DNA from: Chrysoporthe austroafricana
Taxonomy: Eukaryota; Ascomycota; Sordariomycetes; Diaporthales; Cryphonectriaceae
Assembly (NCBI GenBank): GCA_001051155.2
Contig: JYIP02000002.1
Coordinates: 2,859,583-2,923,582, forward strand
Direction: 5' to 3'
Length of the DNA: 64,000 nucleotides
In this document: piece after piece, positions 33,978 through 44,538 of the stretch
Layout of the letters: each line of letters begins with the position of its first letter
How positions within the stretch are numbered: the stretch's first letter is position 1
Made by a program: the position numbers and the translations under genes
The notes under the pieces: model-generated
What the model saw: the letters and a program-made list of their open reading frames with translations, nothing else
The model's database searches: none
What the model was told of the DNA's origin: nothing

Positions 33978-34578
33978 CCTGGGATGAGCCCAGAGACGAG
34001 ACGGATGGGGACCTCGCGGTCCTCGAGGACCGCCGGGAGAGCGGGGCAGAGGGCACTACAGGGATCGAACGAGGTTGAGAGCGGCTGATGCGGCTCTCGT
34101 GCGCCATCTCGTCCTCGTAGTCTGCCGATGAAACGGTCCTCCTGGACATCGAGGGTTGCCGGTAGACGACGTTGGACTGCCGGGTCACGGAGGACCGAGG
34201 GGGGTGGGGAGTCAGCACGCTCGTCATGGAGGAGGCGACGGAGTGGGACGGCGTGGTGGAGGGGTCTCGTCGGTACTCGGAGTCGTAGTAGCGGCGGTGG
34301 GAGTGATGGTACGAGGAGGAGGAGGCGCGGGACTCGGGGGTCCGCAACAGGCGCTCCTCGTCGTGCTGGCGGTCCCAGTCGCTACCGCCGCGGTGCCGGC
34401 TCTCCTCTCTGTCCCTCTCCCTGTCCCGGTCCCGCCTCCGGCGCGGCGGCGAGTCGGCTACATCGGGGACGGGTTGCGACCAGGGCACGTCCGGCGCGGG
34501 GGGCGGCACGGCGCGGGGATTCTTCCTCCTCCTCTGTGTCGAGCTCCGCGGGCTCTCGTCGTAGTCTGACCTCGCCAT
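31601..34578 (-). CDS. RBR (RING-IBR-RING) E3 ubiquitin ligase with long disordered ends
   Basis: Three exons (34578-33179, 33118-32600, 32540-31601) join in frame to 952 residues. RBR ligases take ubiquitin from an E2 onto a cysteine in RING2 before passing it to the substrate. The first 465 residues are disordered: Arg/Ser-rich, SR-like, with a run of 12 Asp. RING1 starts across junction 1 (CVVCMDDL...CGHRMCNSCL...PPKCC). The IBR follows (YCPKRSCGEFIR, CPKCGTKACVQC...H...C). RING2 runs CIKCKVLVELKEGCNHITCLCG and is completed across junction 2 by FCYVCGAKW; the Cys of GCNH is the expected catalytic one. The last 270 residues are Pro/Arg-rich, with a coiled coil (EEEMLLRRQQEERDEALARRL) and a poly-Pro run. 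The target is unknown; the fold is clear. Confidence 0.93.
33145..33164. repeat. Poly-G tract inside an intron
   Basis: An uninterrupted run of about 20 G (poly-C in the sense of the RBR gene) occupies the middle of the 60-bp first intron, between donor and acceptor. Such a run is prone to length error in sequencing. Confidence 0.9.
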
Positions 34579-35388
34579 CGGTCCACCTGAGGGGATCTGG
34601 CCCTCATACAGCGTAACCGGACGTCAAAGGCCGAGGACAAGAGGCGCGGGGGAGAGGGAGAGAGTTTCTCTCGCCGGGCGGCGGGAGCAGCGTGAGGCCA
34701 CAAAGGACGGGCTCGAGACGAGGCCCGTGGTCCCGCGGGGAAGCGGTTAAAGCAGGGCAAGGTATGTACTGGATTGGATGTATTGGTGCTGAGGCGACGA
34801 TGCGGCAGGCTGCAGTCGCACGAGGAGGCAGCCAGATGGTGGCACCGGACTGGCTCACGGCGCATGAGTGGGGAGGGCAGCCCCCCGCGTGATTGGCGAC
34901 GCCGGCGACTCAGGTGCTCTAGCGACGAGCAACCCTGCAGGCCTAGTCCGCCCTGCGCGGTCACCACAGAGACGGAGATCCAGAGCTGCAGCACAGGGCA
35001 GCGGCAGGGCTAGGGCGGCGCAGGGGTCGGGGCATCCGTGGTGGACGAGCGGCGGCGTCCAGGCGGGCGGCCAGCAGAGGAGCGAGCTCACGACGACGGA
35101 CGCGACCAGAGAGCGAGACAGACAGGCGGTGGACGTGAGATGCTTCTTCGTGTGGGTGCTGATGTGGCCCGATCGGGGCTGCGACGGCGGGCAAAACTTC
35201 AGGGGTCCCGTGATACAGGCCTGACAGCCGTCCTCATTGGGAGGGGAGAGGGGACGTCTCTGTTCCTGGGCGTCGAGGAGAGGAATCTGAGGTGGGACTG
35301 GTCGGTCAGCTCGAGAAGGAACCTGGTGGTATCTGGTGGTGTCAGCTGCGGACGGCGTGCCAGACAGAGCTCTCGGCTGGCGGGTCGC

Positions 35389-35412
35389 CAGGCTAGCCAG
35401 GCTAGCCAGCCT
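35389..35412. repeat. 9-bp tandem repeat (gctagccag)
   Basis: Two full copies of gctagccag with partial copies on both sides. It is close in sequence to the 9-bp array at 60.42 kb. Confidence 0.75.
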
Positions 35413-35461
35413 CCCCCCTCGAGGATCGACCACACTATGTACATACACAGTAGCACATAGT

Positions 35462-35513
35462 CTGGCACGCTGGGACGCTGGGACGCTGGCACGCTGGCAC
35501 GCTGGGACGCTGG
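35462..35513. repeat. 8-bp tandem repeat (ctggSacg)
   Basis: Six and a half copies of ctgg(c/g)acg in the order c-g-g-c-c-g at the variable base. Non-coding. Confidence 0.9.
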
Positions 35514-35754
35514 TATCTCGGACGAGGGCCGTGCGGGCCCAATCCACCGTGCTGTGTTACTTGGTGCAGTGCTGCGGTGGTAGCATGGCGAGCTGTCTTG
35601 TCTGGTGGCTGGGCGGCTGGGGCGCGCCTGGGTCCCACACCGGTGCACTGCACCTCAGAAGGGGAGAAGGGGACTGCGATCGCTCGAAGGATCTCGGGCG
35701 GTCGGCGAGGCGGTGAGGTGAGGTTTGTGAGGGTGGCAAGGCAAGGCTGGCATG

Positions 35755-35780
35755 TTGGTTGGTTGGTTGGTTGGTTGGTT
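35755..35780. repeat. TTGG microsatellite
   Basis: About six and a half copies of the tetranucleotide ttgg. Confidence 0.9.
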
Positions 35781-36434
35781 TGTATGTCTTGCCAGCTTTG
35801 CCTGATGTCTCGATGCAAGTGCGCCTTCGTGTCCCAGCTCGCCGTTCTGTACGGACTACTACTCAGTATGTGCTGTACTATAGCTGTACTATAGTAGCTG
35901 CACACGCCACCCCAGCGTGTGCCCAGGTCGCCGAAACATAGCACAGTAGCATGCCCAGTGGCACGCCCAGCAGGGCCTCCAGCGGCCTCCAGGGGTCTCT
36001 ACTGGTGCCAGCCCCTGGCCCCCTCCCCGGCCCCCACCAGGGGAACTACTGAGCAGATACCACTATAGCACGTAAATAGCACCCTAACGTAGTAATTAGG
36101 ATGCAGGTTGGGCGTTCCCCGGTGCCGGGCCGAGCCTGCCCCGCCGTACTTAATTAATGGCTGGTGGTAGGGGCGCCGTTGGGGGCTGGTGGCCATGCTG
36201 AGGAGCAGGCAACCAGCAAGCAGGCTCACTCACTGTTCACTGCCATCTCTGCCTCGCTCGACCGTGTATGTATGTACATACAGGCAGACGGGGCTGCGAG
36301 ACGACGGCTGTCGCGGGACAAGGCTGCGGAGCACACCAGCACACCCGCTGCGCAGCAAGCGAGCCAAGCCAGCTGCTGCCCGGCGACCACTGATGCGCAG
36401 GTAATCACTCATGCCTTGGATGGAGCTCGTACGT

Positions 36435-36471
36435 CCAGCCAGCCAGCCAGCCAGCCAGCTGCTGCTGCTGG
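36435..36471. repeat. CCAG then GCT microsatellite
   Basis: About six copies of ccag run directly into four copies of gct, a compound simple repeat. Confidence 0.85.
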
Positions 36472-36728
36472 TGGCGCCGGGCACCGCACCCAGAGAGGGA
36501 CCCCGACCCGCCACGCTGGCTTGAATAGCGCAGCGCCTCTCCGGGATTCCACAGCGCCCTCCATTGCTCCGTGGCGTGGCCTCCTCAGCTGGGCGCGAGC
36601 CAAGTCGATGCCGTGCCGGGCGCAGATGATACCGAGACAGGGCGAGGGCGGTACGAGGGCACGACCGCCCAATTCCCCTCCCCCGAGTGCCCAGTGCCCC
36701 CCTTTCGACCTGCAGCACCGCCGCGGTG

Positions 36729-36775
36729 ATGCAGACGTGCAGACGTGCAGGCGTCCAGGCGTGCAGACAGACATG
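36729..36775. repeat. Imperfect ~10-bp tandem repeat (gcagacgt type)
   Basis: Successive imperfect units of the form tgcagacg/tgcaggcg/tccaggcg. Non-coding. Confidence 0.7.
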
Positions 36776-37358
36776 CAGGGAGCCCACCAGGCTCAGGCGA
36801 GTCTGCGACACGGGGTGTTGTCCCCCAGGCGACGTGTCTCGAGGGGACCACAGGAGGCCCTGGACGTGGTCAGGAGAGGAGGATCCCCTCGAGCAAGCTG
36901 GAAGAATGGAATGTATGGTTTCTCTAGCGCCAGCCCGTCCGCGCCAGCGAGCAACCGAGCAACCCTGCCATGTAGTACTGTTACTATGTACTATGGCACA
37001 TGGTGTCACCGTCGTAGCAGCTGGGTACTGAGTATGTTGTACTATGTACTATGGTAGGTAGCACTGAGCACTGGGGAAGCTCCGGGACTGCTGCTGTGGC
37101 CTGCCCCACCACAGCCGCGCCCCTCGCCTTATTATTACTCCAACCACCACCACCAACAACAACAAACAACGTCAGTCCTCCCATGCCGTCAGCTCTGACA
37201 GCTGCACGATATTAATCTTACTCATAGCCGCTCCTCGCGCTCTTGATCTCTCTCCCGCGCATCGGGCCCCCCCAGCGAAGGTCCCCCCAGCCTGCATTCA
37301 TGTCGTCGCCTCGTGGCCTGTCAAGCCGCTGGCTGAGCTAGCCCACAGCCTGCCTGCG

Positions 37359-38705
37359 ATGCCGACCTACCTCTGCCACGGCTTCCGTTGGAAGAGGCGC
37401 AGTATCCGGGTCTACGTGGTCGTCCAGAACCTCGACGACGCCGCCCCGGAGTGGATCATCAGGCGGGGCTCCGCGCGCAGCCTCGTCGAGTCGTTCTACG
37501 ACCTCTTCGACTTCCTCCCGGAGTGCACCCGGCCCCCAACCCGCTCCAGCAGCGCCGCGCCCCGGTCCAGCTCCGTCCCCCAGTCCGTGGACCGGGTGAG
37601 CATCACCGACGGCCGGCGAGCCGACGACGACGATGCCCACGCCTACCACACCACCTGGCCCCGGAGGACCAGGAGCAGGAGCCGCAGCCAGGGCCGCGGT
37701 GCCGGCGCCGGCACCCTCCACCGCCAGCAGTCGCTGCAGTTCGGCCTCCGCGACAGGGAGCCGCCCGCCGCCCACCGCCGGCAGGGCAGCAGCAGCAGCA
37801 ACCGCAGGCGCCAGGGCAGCGGCGCCAGGGGGGCCGACGGCGGCGACGGCGCGCCGGGCCACGCCTCGCACCACCCGCCGTTGGCCTACCAGCCCCACCA
37901 GGCGCCGCCGTCGCCGCCGAGCTCCCAGCCGTGCTTCCCCTCCGCCTCCCAGGCGTCCGACGGCAGCGCCGGGGCCGACCCGGTCCTCGCCCAGGGCTGG
38001 GCCCCCGTGAAACTGCTCGAGGAGTACGACCCGGCCAACCTGGACGAGGTGTCCCGGCCCTACGCCTACGTCGCCGACTACGTCGTGCGCATCGACGCCT
38101 CGTGCAGCATCGTCGAGGAGATCCAGCGCTACGAGGCGCGCGTGCGCCACAGCGGCGCGCCCGCCGTGACGGGGCCCAGCTCGGACGAGATGCTGAACCC
38201 GCGGCGGGACACCGCTAAGCTCGGGAGGGGCGCCGGCTGGTTCGAGAAGCTGCGGGACCAGCTGCAGCGGGACGAGGAGATCCGGTGGTACGTCGTCATC
38301 AACGGCGACGAGGAGAGGCCGTGGCCCGCGGGCGACGGGCTCGGCCCTTCGGCGCAGCCCGAGCCCAAGACGTCGGCCGTGCATCATGCGCAGTACGTGC
38401 ACCAGCAGTCGATCTTTGAGGGGCAGGACCGCGAGCTGGAGATGAGGAGGGAGCAGCTGAGGCGGGAGCTGGGCTACGAGCAGGGCGGTGTGGACCGGCT
38501 GCTGGACAGGAGGCTGGAGAGGAGGCCGAAGCCGCCCGCCAAGGACCTGCCGCCGCTGAGGACGAAGCTCTCGTCGAGTCAGATGGCTCCTTTATCACCT
38601 AAGATAACGAGATCGCCGAGCAAGGGAGGGTTCAGAAGATTCTTCCTGAGGTCCAAGGCAAGCCAGGAAATGCTTTCTCGAGGATCCCACGATGTCGGAC
38701 GTTGA
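37359..38705 (+). CDS. Conserved basic fungal protein, unknown function
   Basis: A single-exon gene of 448 residues. The start, MPTYLCHGFRWKRRSIRVYV followed by VQNLDDAAPEWIIRRGSARSLVESFYDLFDFLPE, is a strand-helix segment that I associate with uncharacterised proteins conserved across Pezizomycotina. A disordered Ser/Arg/Gly-rich insertion spans about 60-205. A second folded part resumes at about 212-325 (GWAPVKLLEEYDPANLDEVSRPYAYVADYVVRI... and WFEKLRDQLQRDEEIRWYVVINGDEERPW), so the fold seems split by the insertion, PH-like in its pattern of strands with a closing helix, though that is a guess. The C-terminal end is basic with a coiled coil (DRELEMRREQLRRELGYEQ). No signal peptide or membrane helix is present. 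The function is unknown. Confidence 0.8.
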   Translation: MPTYLCHGFRWKRRSIRVYVVVQNLDDAAPEWIIRRGSARSLVESFYDLFDFLPECTRPPTRSSSAAPRSSSVPQSVDRVSITDGRRADDDDAHAYHTTWPRRTRSRSRSQGRGAGAGTLHRQQSLQFGLRDREPPAAHRRQGSSSSNRRRQGSGARGADGGDGAPGHASHHPPLAYQPHQAPPSPPSSQPCFPSASQASDGSAGADPVLAQGWAPVKLLEEYDPANLDEVSRPYAYVADYVVRIDASCSIVEEIQRYEARVRHSGAPAVTGPSSDEMLNPRRDTAKLGRGAGWFEKLRDQLQRDEEIRWYVVINGDEERPWPAGDGLGPSAQPEPKTSAVHHAQYVHQQSIFEGQDRELEMRREQLRRELGYEQGGVDRLLDRRLERRPKPPAKDLPPLRTKLSSSQMAPLSPKITRSPSKGGFRRFFLRSKASQEMLSRGSHDVGR

Positions 38706-41700
38706 ATGAGGACTGGTTTTAGGGATCTGCAACTTCCTACGGTCCGACCTTTGTGGCTTCTAGGAGCAACTTGTGTCATGGTGGCGACAACCGGAAGGAC
38801 GGCCATCAAGCTGGGTGATATGAACACCAGCAGAACCAACACTAGAGGGATGAGACTCGACCTGCTATTTCGCATAAACCACGTCGAGAAGCAGGTCACC
38901 TCAATCCGCTCCCTCCGCGGCGAGGGTATCAACGCCATCGCCATCGTCGCACCTAGCGACCCGCGCCCTGCAGACTACGTCGCCGAGCCGTTCAGCGCAG
39001 CGACGCCCACACATCTGGCCATCCCGAATCATCCAAGAGTCGCGCACTCATGGGCATGGCGAGGCGGACCCGGAGAGGTTGGTGGTCTGGGGAGTGAGGA
39101 GCACGGCTCTGCTGCCACGCTTGAGCTGAGGCAGCAGGAGACGAACTGGATGACTAGCAGCCATGCCGAGTCTCTGAAGGTGCTCCCTGGACCAAGTGTA
39201 CTCCCGAGGCTCATCTGTGAACTGGCATCAACTATCAGGATGGGTTTCGATCGTCAGAACCCGACCTTGACAATGCCTGTCGCAATACACACAGCATTCG
39301 GCGTCTCGGTCTCACCACTCTTGGAGGTTAGATAACCATGGCTCTAGCGAGAGCTCACGGGATCGTTCCAGCGCGTGCGACGGAGATTCTACACGGACGA
39401 AGTCAACAAGAGCTAGGTCTCTCTCTACAACAAGCCTAGAGCATGCATGCAACGGCATAGGGAGGCAAGAGACACGGTCTAGCCGGCGGCACAATTTCCT
39501 CGAGAGAAACGAAGCCCAACACATTCGCACTCTCTCTGCGTTCGGGCATCCCAACAACCGCGTCAAAGATGTCAGGCAAGGAACCTCGTCGCGCATTTTA
39601 CGAAACTATCTGCCGCATTGGCTACTACCTCCTGCATACCCTCAGACGACCGCGTGGAGACCGTGCAACGCGGGTACCCACATGACAGCAATTTCAGAAT
39701 AGCCTCATTTCGTGGCGAGGCTGTGGCCTCACTTCCACGCAGGGAAAGCAGTACGTCCCTACACCTCTCGGTATCACGGATACATGGAGCGTCCCGTCGA
39801 GACCAGGTGTGTCGCGATCGAGGGTGCAAGTCTATGCCAAACGAGACTCGACTCTCTAATCGTACGACAACTCCCACGACAGGCGAAATACATCTTCCAC
39901 CCGTCCGGGTCAGATGCATCCCGCCCGCTGCCCCATCGTATCGACAAGCAATACGAGTTTGTCTCTAAGCTCTTTTTTCCCCCTCGCGTCTCCCAAGCCG
40001 CCCGAGGAAGAGCCGAGGAACCTGCATAGTATCACAAGGCACGGGTCTTCTCCATCGATCAGTCGAGCCCAAGACCTCCCTATGCAACATCACCTACCTG
40101 CTACCCCGCGCTGCTAGTCCGCTCCTGCACGACGCGGAGCGGACTGCAGGTGAGATTGCAAACGGCATGCACGTCTGGGACACTCCACGGGGCCCCATTG
40201 GCCTGCAGGTGGTGCGTGCGGCAGCCGGACGGGCCTGTCACACGACGGGCGCTGGACCCCGGCAGAAACAAGGGGAAAACGGTCCAGGGCAAGGTTTCCC
40301 GGGACGCTAAGAGATAGAGGTGCATCCTCTGGACCCCTAAAGCGCGTCTGGTGCCGGACGTACCAGCTTTGTGAGTGCCGACACCGCGGGAACTTTGTAC
40401 CGAGTTGCGGTACCTGATGGGAGGGAGGGGGAGGGATGGAGGATGATACTGGACAGGTGATGTCTCGTGAGGAGTCGCTGGAATAGTACCAAAGCTTACG
40501 AGCCTGCTACCGCGCCAACCCCGGAGACGAGGCTTTAGAAACGGGTAGCGCGTTAGTGTGGGATATATGGCCTCCGATATCAGATTTCAGCGTTGATCAC
40601 TTGGAGTTTCCTGGCGCAAGAACTGCTTAGATAGGAAGGTAAGGGGACAATAGAGAAAGCCCGGATCGACCGGGCGCGTGACCAGCGCGCTCCATCGACG
40701 ACCCAGACTGAAGACCGATTCCACGACGGCAACAGGCCCCTCTGCATGCTCAGAACCAGAGAACAAACAAGAAGAAGCAGCCAAAAAGAAGAAACCTCCC
40801 CATGCGGTTAATACACAGAAATCCACCAGTCAGTCTACCGCCATCCCCACCTTTCGGGGGGTTTGTGTTGAACACCATTGTCTATGCAGAGGGCCCCCCT
40901 CCTCCCTATGTCCAAAGTCGTCCTCGCGGAGAACGCGTCCTGTGGTACCATGGTCTGTCGAATCATACAAAACAGGTGTTGAAGATCGAGGCCACCCGCC
41001 TGAACGCCCAGCATTCGCCTCCCCAGAGTCGCATTCATTACACACGTGCTCCTTCTCGCGTTGCAGCTGTAGACATACTCTCTCATGCTATAATCTCCAG
41101 GGCCTTGCCCCGCCAATCCGGGTCTGGGGCAGGATTCCCCATTGCGGTAGGTGGACAGTAGGTGGGCAGAAGATCGTCCGTGTCGCCTCCAGATCTCCAT
41201 ACAGCCGGACTGGTCAATCCCTTCCGGCCGCGCCTGACGTCGACGTGGTCATGTGATATTGGCGGAAGCACATGTGGCATTCGGCTAACCCCAGGCGCGT
41301 GTAGGAGGTCCTGTGCGACAACCATCCCCAACCCACCTCAGGGGAAATAATGATGACGTTGTAAGCAACCGACACAGAGGAGGGCAGATGTTGGAGGCCT
41401 TGTTGTGTTTGGTGGACTGGAAGGGCCTGGATTACCTGAAGAGGCTTTGGTGGCGGCACGCCGGCCCGGGTCCCCGAAATTGCCCGCCAACCATGAAGCT
41501 TTCGCCCATACAGCGCTGCAGCAGGTTTTCCCTTCTCTCGAGCATCCAGGCGCCCGAGTCCTCGGGATCTGAGCCGGGGTTTCTTGAAGCGCCGGACCTT
41601 GCTTTAGCTCGGTCGCCAGGTGGTGAGAAGGTAATTTCGAGGCAATGTGACATCTGCATTGACTGTGTGGGAGGCGCAGCACTTCCTCGTTCTTAGCCAG

Positions 41701-42172
41701 CTTCAGGAGGTGTCCCAGGCCCGGTTCCAGGAAGTTGAGGTAAAGTAGGTGTCATCAGCACAGGCGTCGTCGCTTGTGACTGGGCTTCTCCCTGGTCACA
41801 GAAAAACACTGTGACGGCGTCGAGCTTCACGGTTGTAGTTTGCGCAGATATATTGTGCAACCGTTGCCTCGGCTGGCTGTGACGACATTCGTCGTCAACA
41901 CGCCGCGTGGTTGAGATGGTCAAAAGCCTGCAACGGAGGCCTCCAGGCTAGGAGGTAAAGTTTGTTGAGGTGTCGCGGTCCTTCTCTTGGAGGGGAGGAA
42001 CAGCCAGTGTCTTTTTTGGTTTGATGTGTTTCCAACTTTGACGCGATCCGCCCTGCGGCTCATCTGAGCTTATCAAGAGAGCTCACCAAGTCCCTTGATG
42101 TGAACGGCCATGGACGCGTCTTTCGTGTATCGTAGGTTCAATGTGTCGCATATATCATCGTCGAGAGGTTTC
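38706..42172. other. Intergenic region, no gene recognised
   Basis: About 3.5 kb between convergent genes. Open frames up to about 210 codons occur (plus 38706-39335, plus 40678-41256) but have no domain pattern, no clean start context and mixed composition, so I read them as chance. It may contain long 3' flanks or non-coding transcripts. I see no repeats of note. Confidence 0.5.
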
Positions 42173-44538
42173 TCATCCGTTCAGAAAAGCCCGCCTTCGA
42201 ACCTCGGCCTCTTTGATGATCTCTGCAGCCAGGCTGAGGCTAGGGGCGAGAACGGCGTACCGCTCGATCTCCATGACAACATCGTTGATGATCTGATCAA
42301 TGGTATCTCTGTGAGGGACCAGCGTTAAGAGAATACTCGCAAGGGATGGTGACATCGTGGCGCCCATCACCAACAGCGTCTGCGACACGATGGAAAGCGC
42401 CCCCTGCCATAAATAAGGCATATGACCTGCATGGCTGCATTCCGTTGTTAGCTTCAGCTCCCCCATCCTAGAATTGTAACGTGCAAATAGCAAAGCAAAG
42501 AAGGATAACTTGATGAGGGTGGGGCAAAGCTTACTGGGCAGCGATGTGTTCCAGTTGCCGGATAGAGGCCTCCAGACATTTGTGGCAGCTGTCGCGCACA
42601 GCAGGGTCCAAAACTGCCTGCTCATTGTCGAGGACAGCCAGGATATATGGTCTGTAAATAATTGTCCGACAAGCGAAAAATCGCAAGCGTAGGACAGTCT
42701 GGATCGAATCCGGCAGCATCGTCCGCGAGAAGGGAAACTGTAGTGGCAACGGCAGACTCTCATACCATTGGGTCAACTGAAAGTCGAGTTCAGCGACAAC
42801 GGGTTCCAGACTCGTCGTGGATGCCATGGAATCCTTGGAGTATATAAGCTGGCTGACCCTGTTCAGCAGCCGCCGTAGTGCAATTTCGGCGAGAAAGTAC
42901 CAAAGATCATCCCGCCCAACTGCCTCGTTCTCATCTCCTTCGAAGCCGCCTGGTAGGCCGACATTCTCTTCGAACTGGACGACGCCGGAGTGTGGGAGGT
43001 CAAGCTCTGCTAACAGATCACTCTCGCATAGGAGGGCATTCCAGTAGATGCGCTCGGTTAACTCTCTCTGCTCGGAGGGTATTCGGTTTGGGGACATCAA
43101 CAGCAGCTGGAGTTTGGTGCTGGTCGTACACAGCAGGTTCCATGCCTCGAGAGGGCGTACAAGATAGAAAAGGTAGGCGGATGCCAGTAGGTGACACTGA
43201 GCCGCAAGTACATTATTCGATGTCATCATGCCGGGGAGCAACGCCCAGGCGGCCGTGAAGTATTGCAGTCCAGGGGGGTCCTCTTGTGGTACCACCCGGG
43301 AAATACTGCCGCGCAAGCTGGCCTGGCCAAGCGCAAGGACCAGGAGGACGATGCAGCTCTCGGCGCCCTCACGAAACCCATTCGAGAGCGCGCTCCGGTA
43401 ATGACTCCTCCATGTGTACGGATTCACGCAGGCGTACCAGATATTGACTCGCTCGAAATAAGCCTCGATGTAGGCTGTCGTATTGGAAAGATCAACGCAC
43501 GGGGTTTTGGTTAGGGAGTGTAGCGGTTCCCTGGCCATCTCGAGCTGCAGCAGGATCTGTGGGTCATAGGGGCGTGAGACCAGGTCACGGATCAGTGGCC
43601 ACTGCAGAAGGTGAAGTGCAGCATTCGTGTGGATCTTGGGCATCGTAGAGATGTTGGTGCCGTTGGGAGCCCAAGTGCCTATCCCACTACTAGGGATGAC
43701 AGACAGGAAGCTGCCGCTGGCGTGTGGCACCAAGAGGTTCTCCCCGCTGAGCGCGGTCCCGCTGCTCAGGTTGGGTGAGTCCTGAGCAATGTTCATGCCA
43801 TTCGACTGATTCACCATATTCAGCTGCAGGAGGCTCTCGATGCGATTCAGCCGTTCCAGAATGAGCTTGTCTCCCGCATCGAGCTTGATGCCCGGCTCTC
43901 GGTAGATGCACTCGGCACCAAGTTCCTAGATCAACTGTGAGCAACACTGTCCGCTGAGGCCATCGTGGTCTCCGAGTATCCCCTCGTGGGATCAGCATAG
44001 GAAGATGGCCAACGCCTAAGGTACTTACCGTGCAGAGCTTGCATTTCGGTTTCGTGCCATCACATCGGCTCTTGCGAGATCTGCAGACCTCACACTAGTT
44101 CAGAACTGTCAGCGAGAAGGGAAAGACGTTGCGACGGTGGCGGGTGCCTCAACATACTGCAATGGTAGCCCGCCTCCGCGGATAGTCGACACCGGCGTCG
44201 GTATGCCTCCGCTTCAGAGGGTTGATACCTTCCTCGCTGCCTTCTTTCTGCATGCTGACAGCATCCTGGCGGTTGTCTGACGACTGCGACATGTTCCTGG
44301 CCTTCTGTGCGGAGCCGAGGATGCCCTCCCGGCTGAAGCTGGCCTGGCGCTGGGACTTCAGAGCTGTTGGGGACTTGAGGGGAGACTTCAGGGAACCATT
44401 GCCATTGGTGGCGAGGGCAGGCGCCGAGAGGTCAATGGAGAAGTCCTCCCTGTTGGGCACGGGGAAGGGCCGCACGGTGCCTGCCACGGTGGCCGTCGTT
44501 ACGGAGAGGGGCGAGTCCCCGGTGGACGAAGGCGACAT
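42173..44538 (-). CDS. Zn2Cys6 transcription factor with fungal-TF middle homology region
   Basis: Four exons (44538-44161, 44094-44029, 43925-42535, 42434-42173) join in frame to 698 residues. The binuclear zinc cluster is built over three exons at residues 127-154, CEVCRSRKSRCDGTKPKCKLC then TELGAEC, with exact C-x2-C-x6-C-x6-C-x2-C-x6-C spacing. A short coiled-coil linker follows (DKLILERLNRIESLLQLN). The middle homology region spans about 250-600, with the PCVDLSNTTAYIEAYFERVNIWYACVNP start, RIYWNALLCESDLLAELDLPHSG and the closing ACRTIIYRPYILAVL. The last exon adds two helices. The N-terminal 125 residues are Ser/Pro-rich. The frame is open 112 codons further upstream through a poly-Leu run made by a GAG repeat; I take the later Met as more likely. 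The regulated pathway is unknown. Confidence 0.9.

Larger units (their letters stand above)
34579..37358. other. Repeat-rich intergenic region
   Basis: Nearly 2.8 kb between divergent genes with no convincing coding region, although GC-rich stretches give long open frames on both strands. It is dense in short tandem repeats (35.39, 35.46, 35.75, 36.43 and 36.73 kb) and in CATAGTAC/GTACTGAG-type motifs (35.85-35.90 and 36.97-37.06 kb). Confidence 0.6.

Noticed and set aside
36164..37057. Long overlapping frames on both strands at 36.2-37.0 kb
   Set aside because: They translate simple repeats (CCAG, GCT, gcagacgt) and lack any conserved pattern.
37338..38402. 354-codon frame antisense to the conserved basic protein
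   Set aside because: Val/Gly/Ala/Arg-rich shadow frame without motifs.
38706..39335. 209-codon plus-strand frame after the conserved basic protein
   Set aside because: It starts directly after the upstream stop, has no domain or conserved-looking segment, and probably reads 3' flank.
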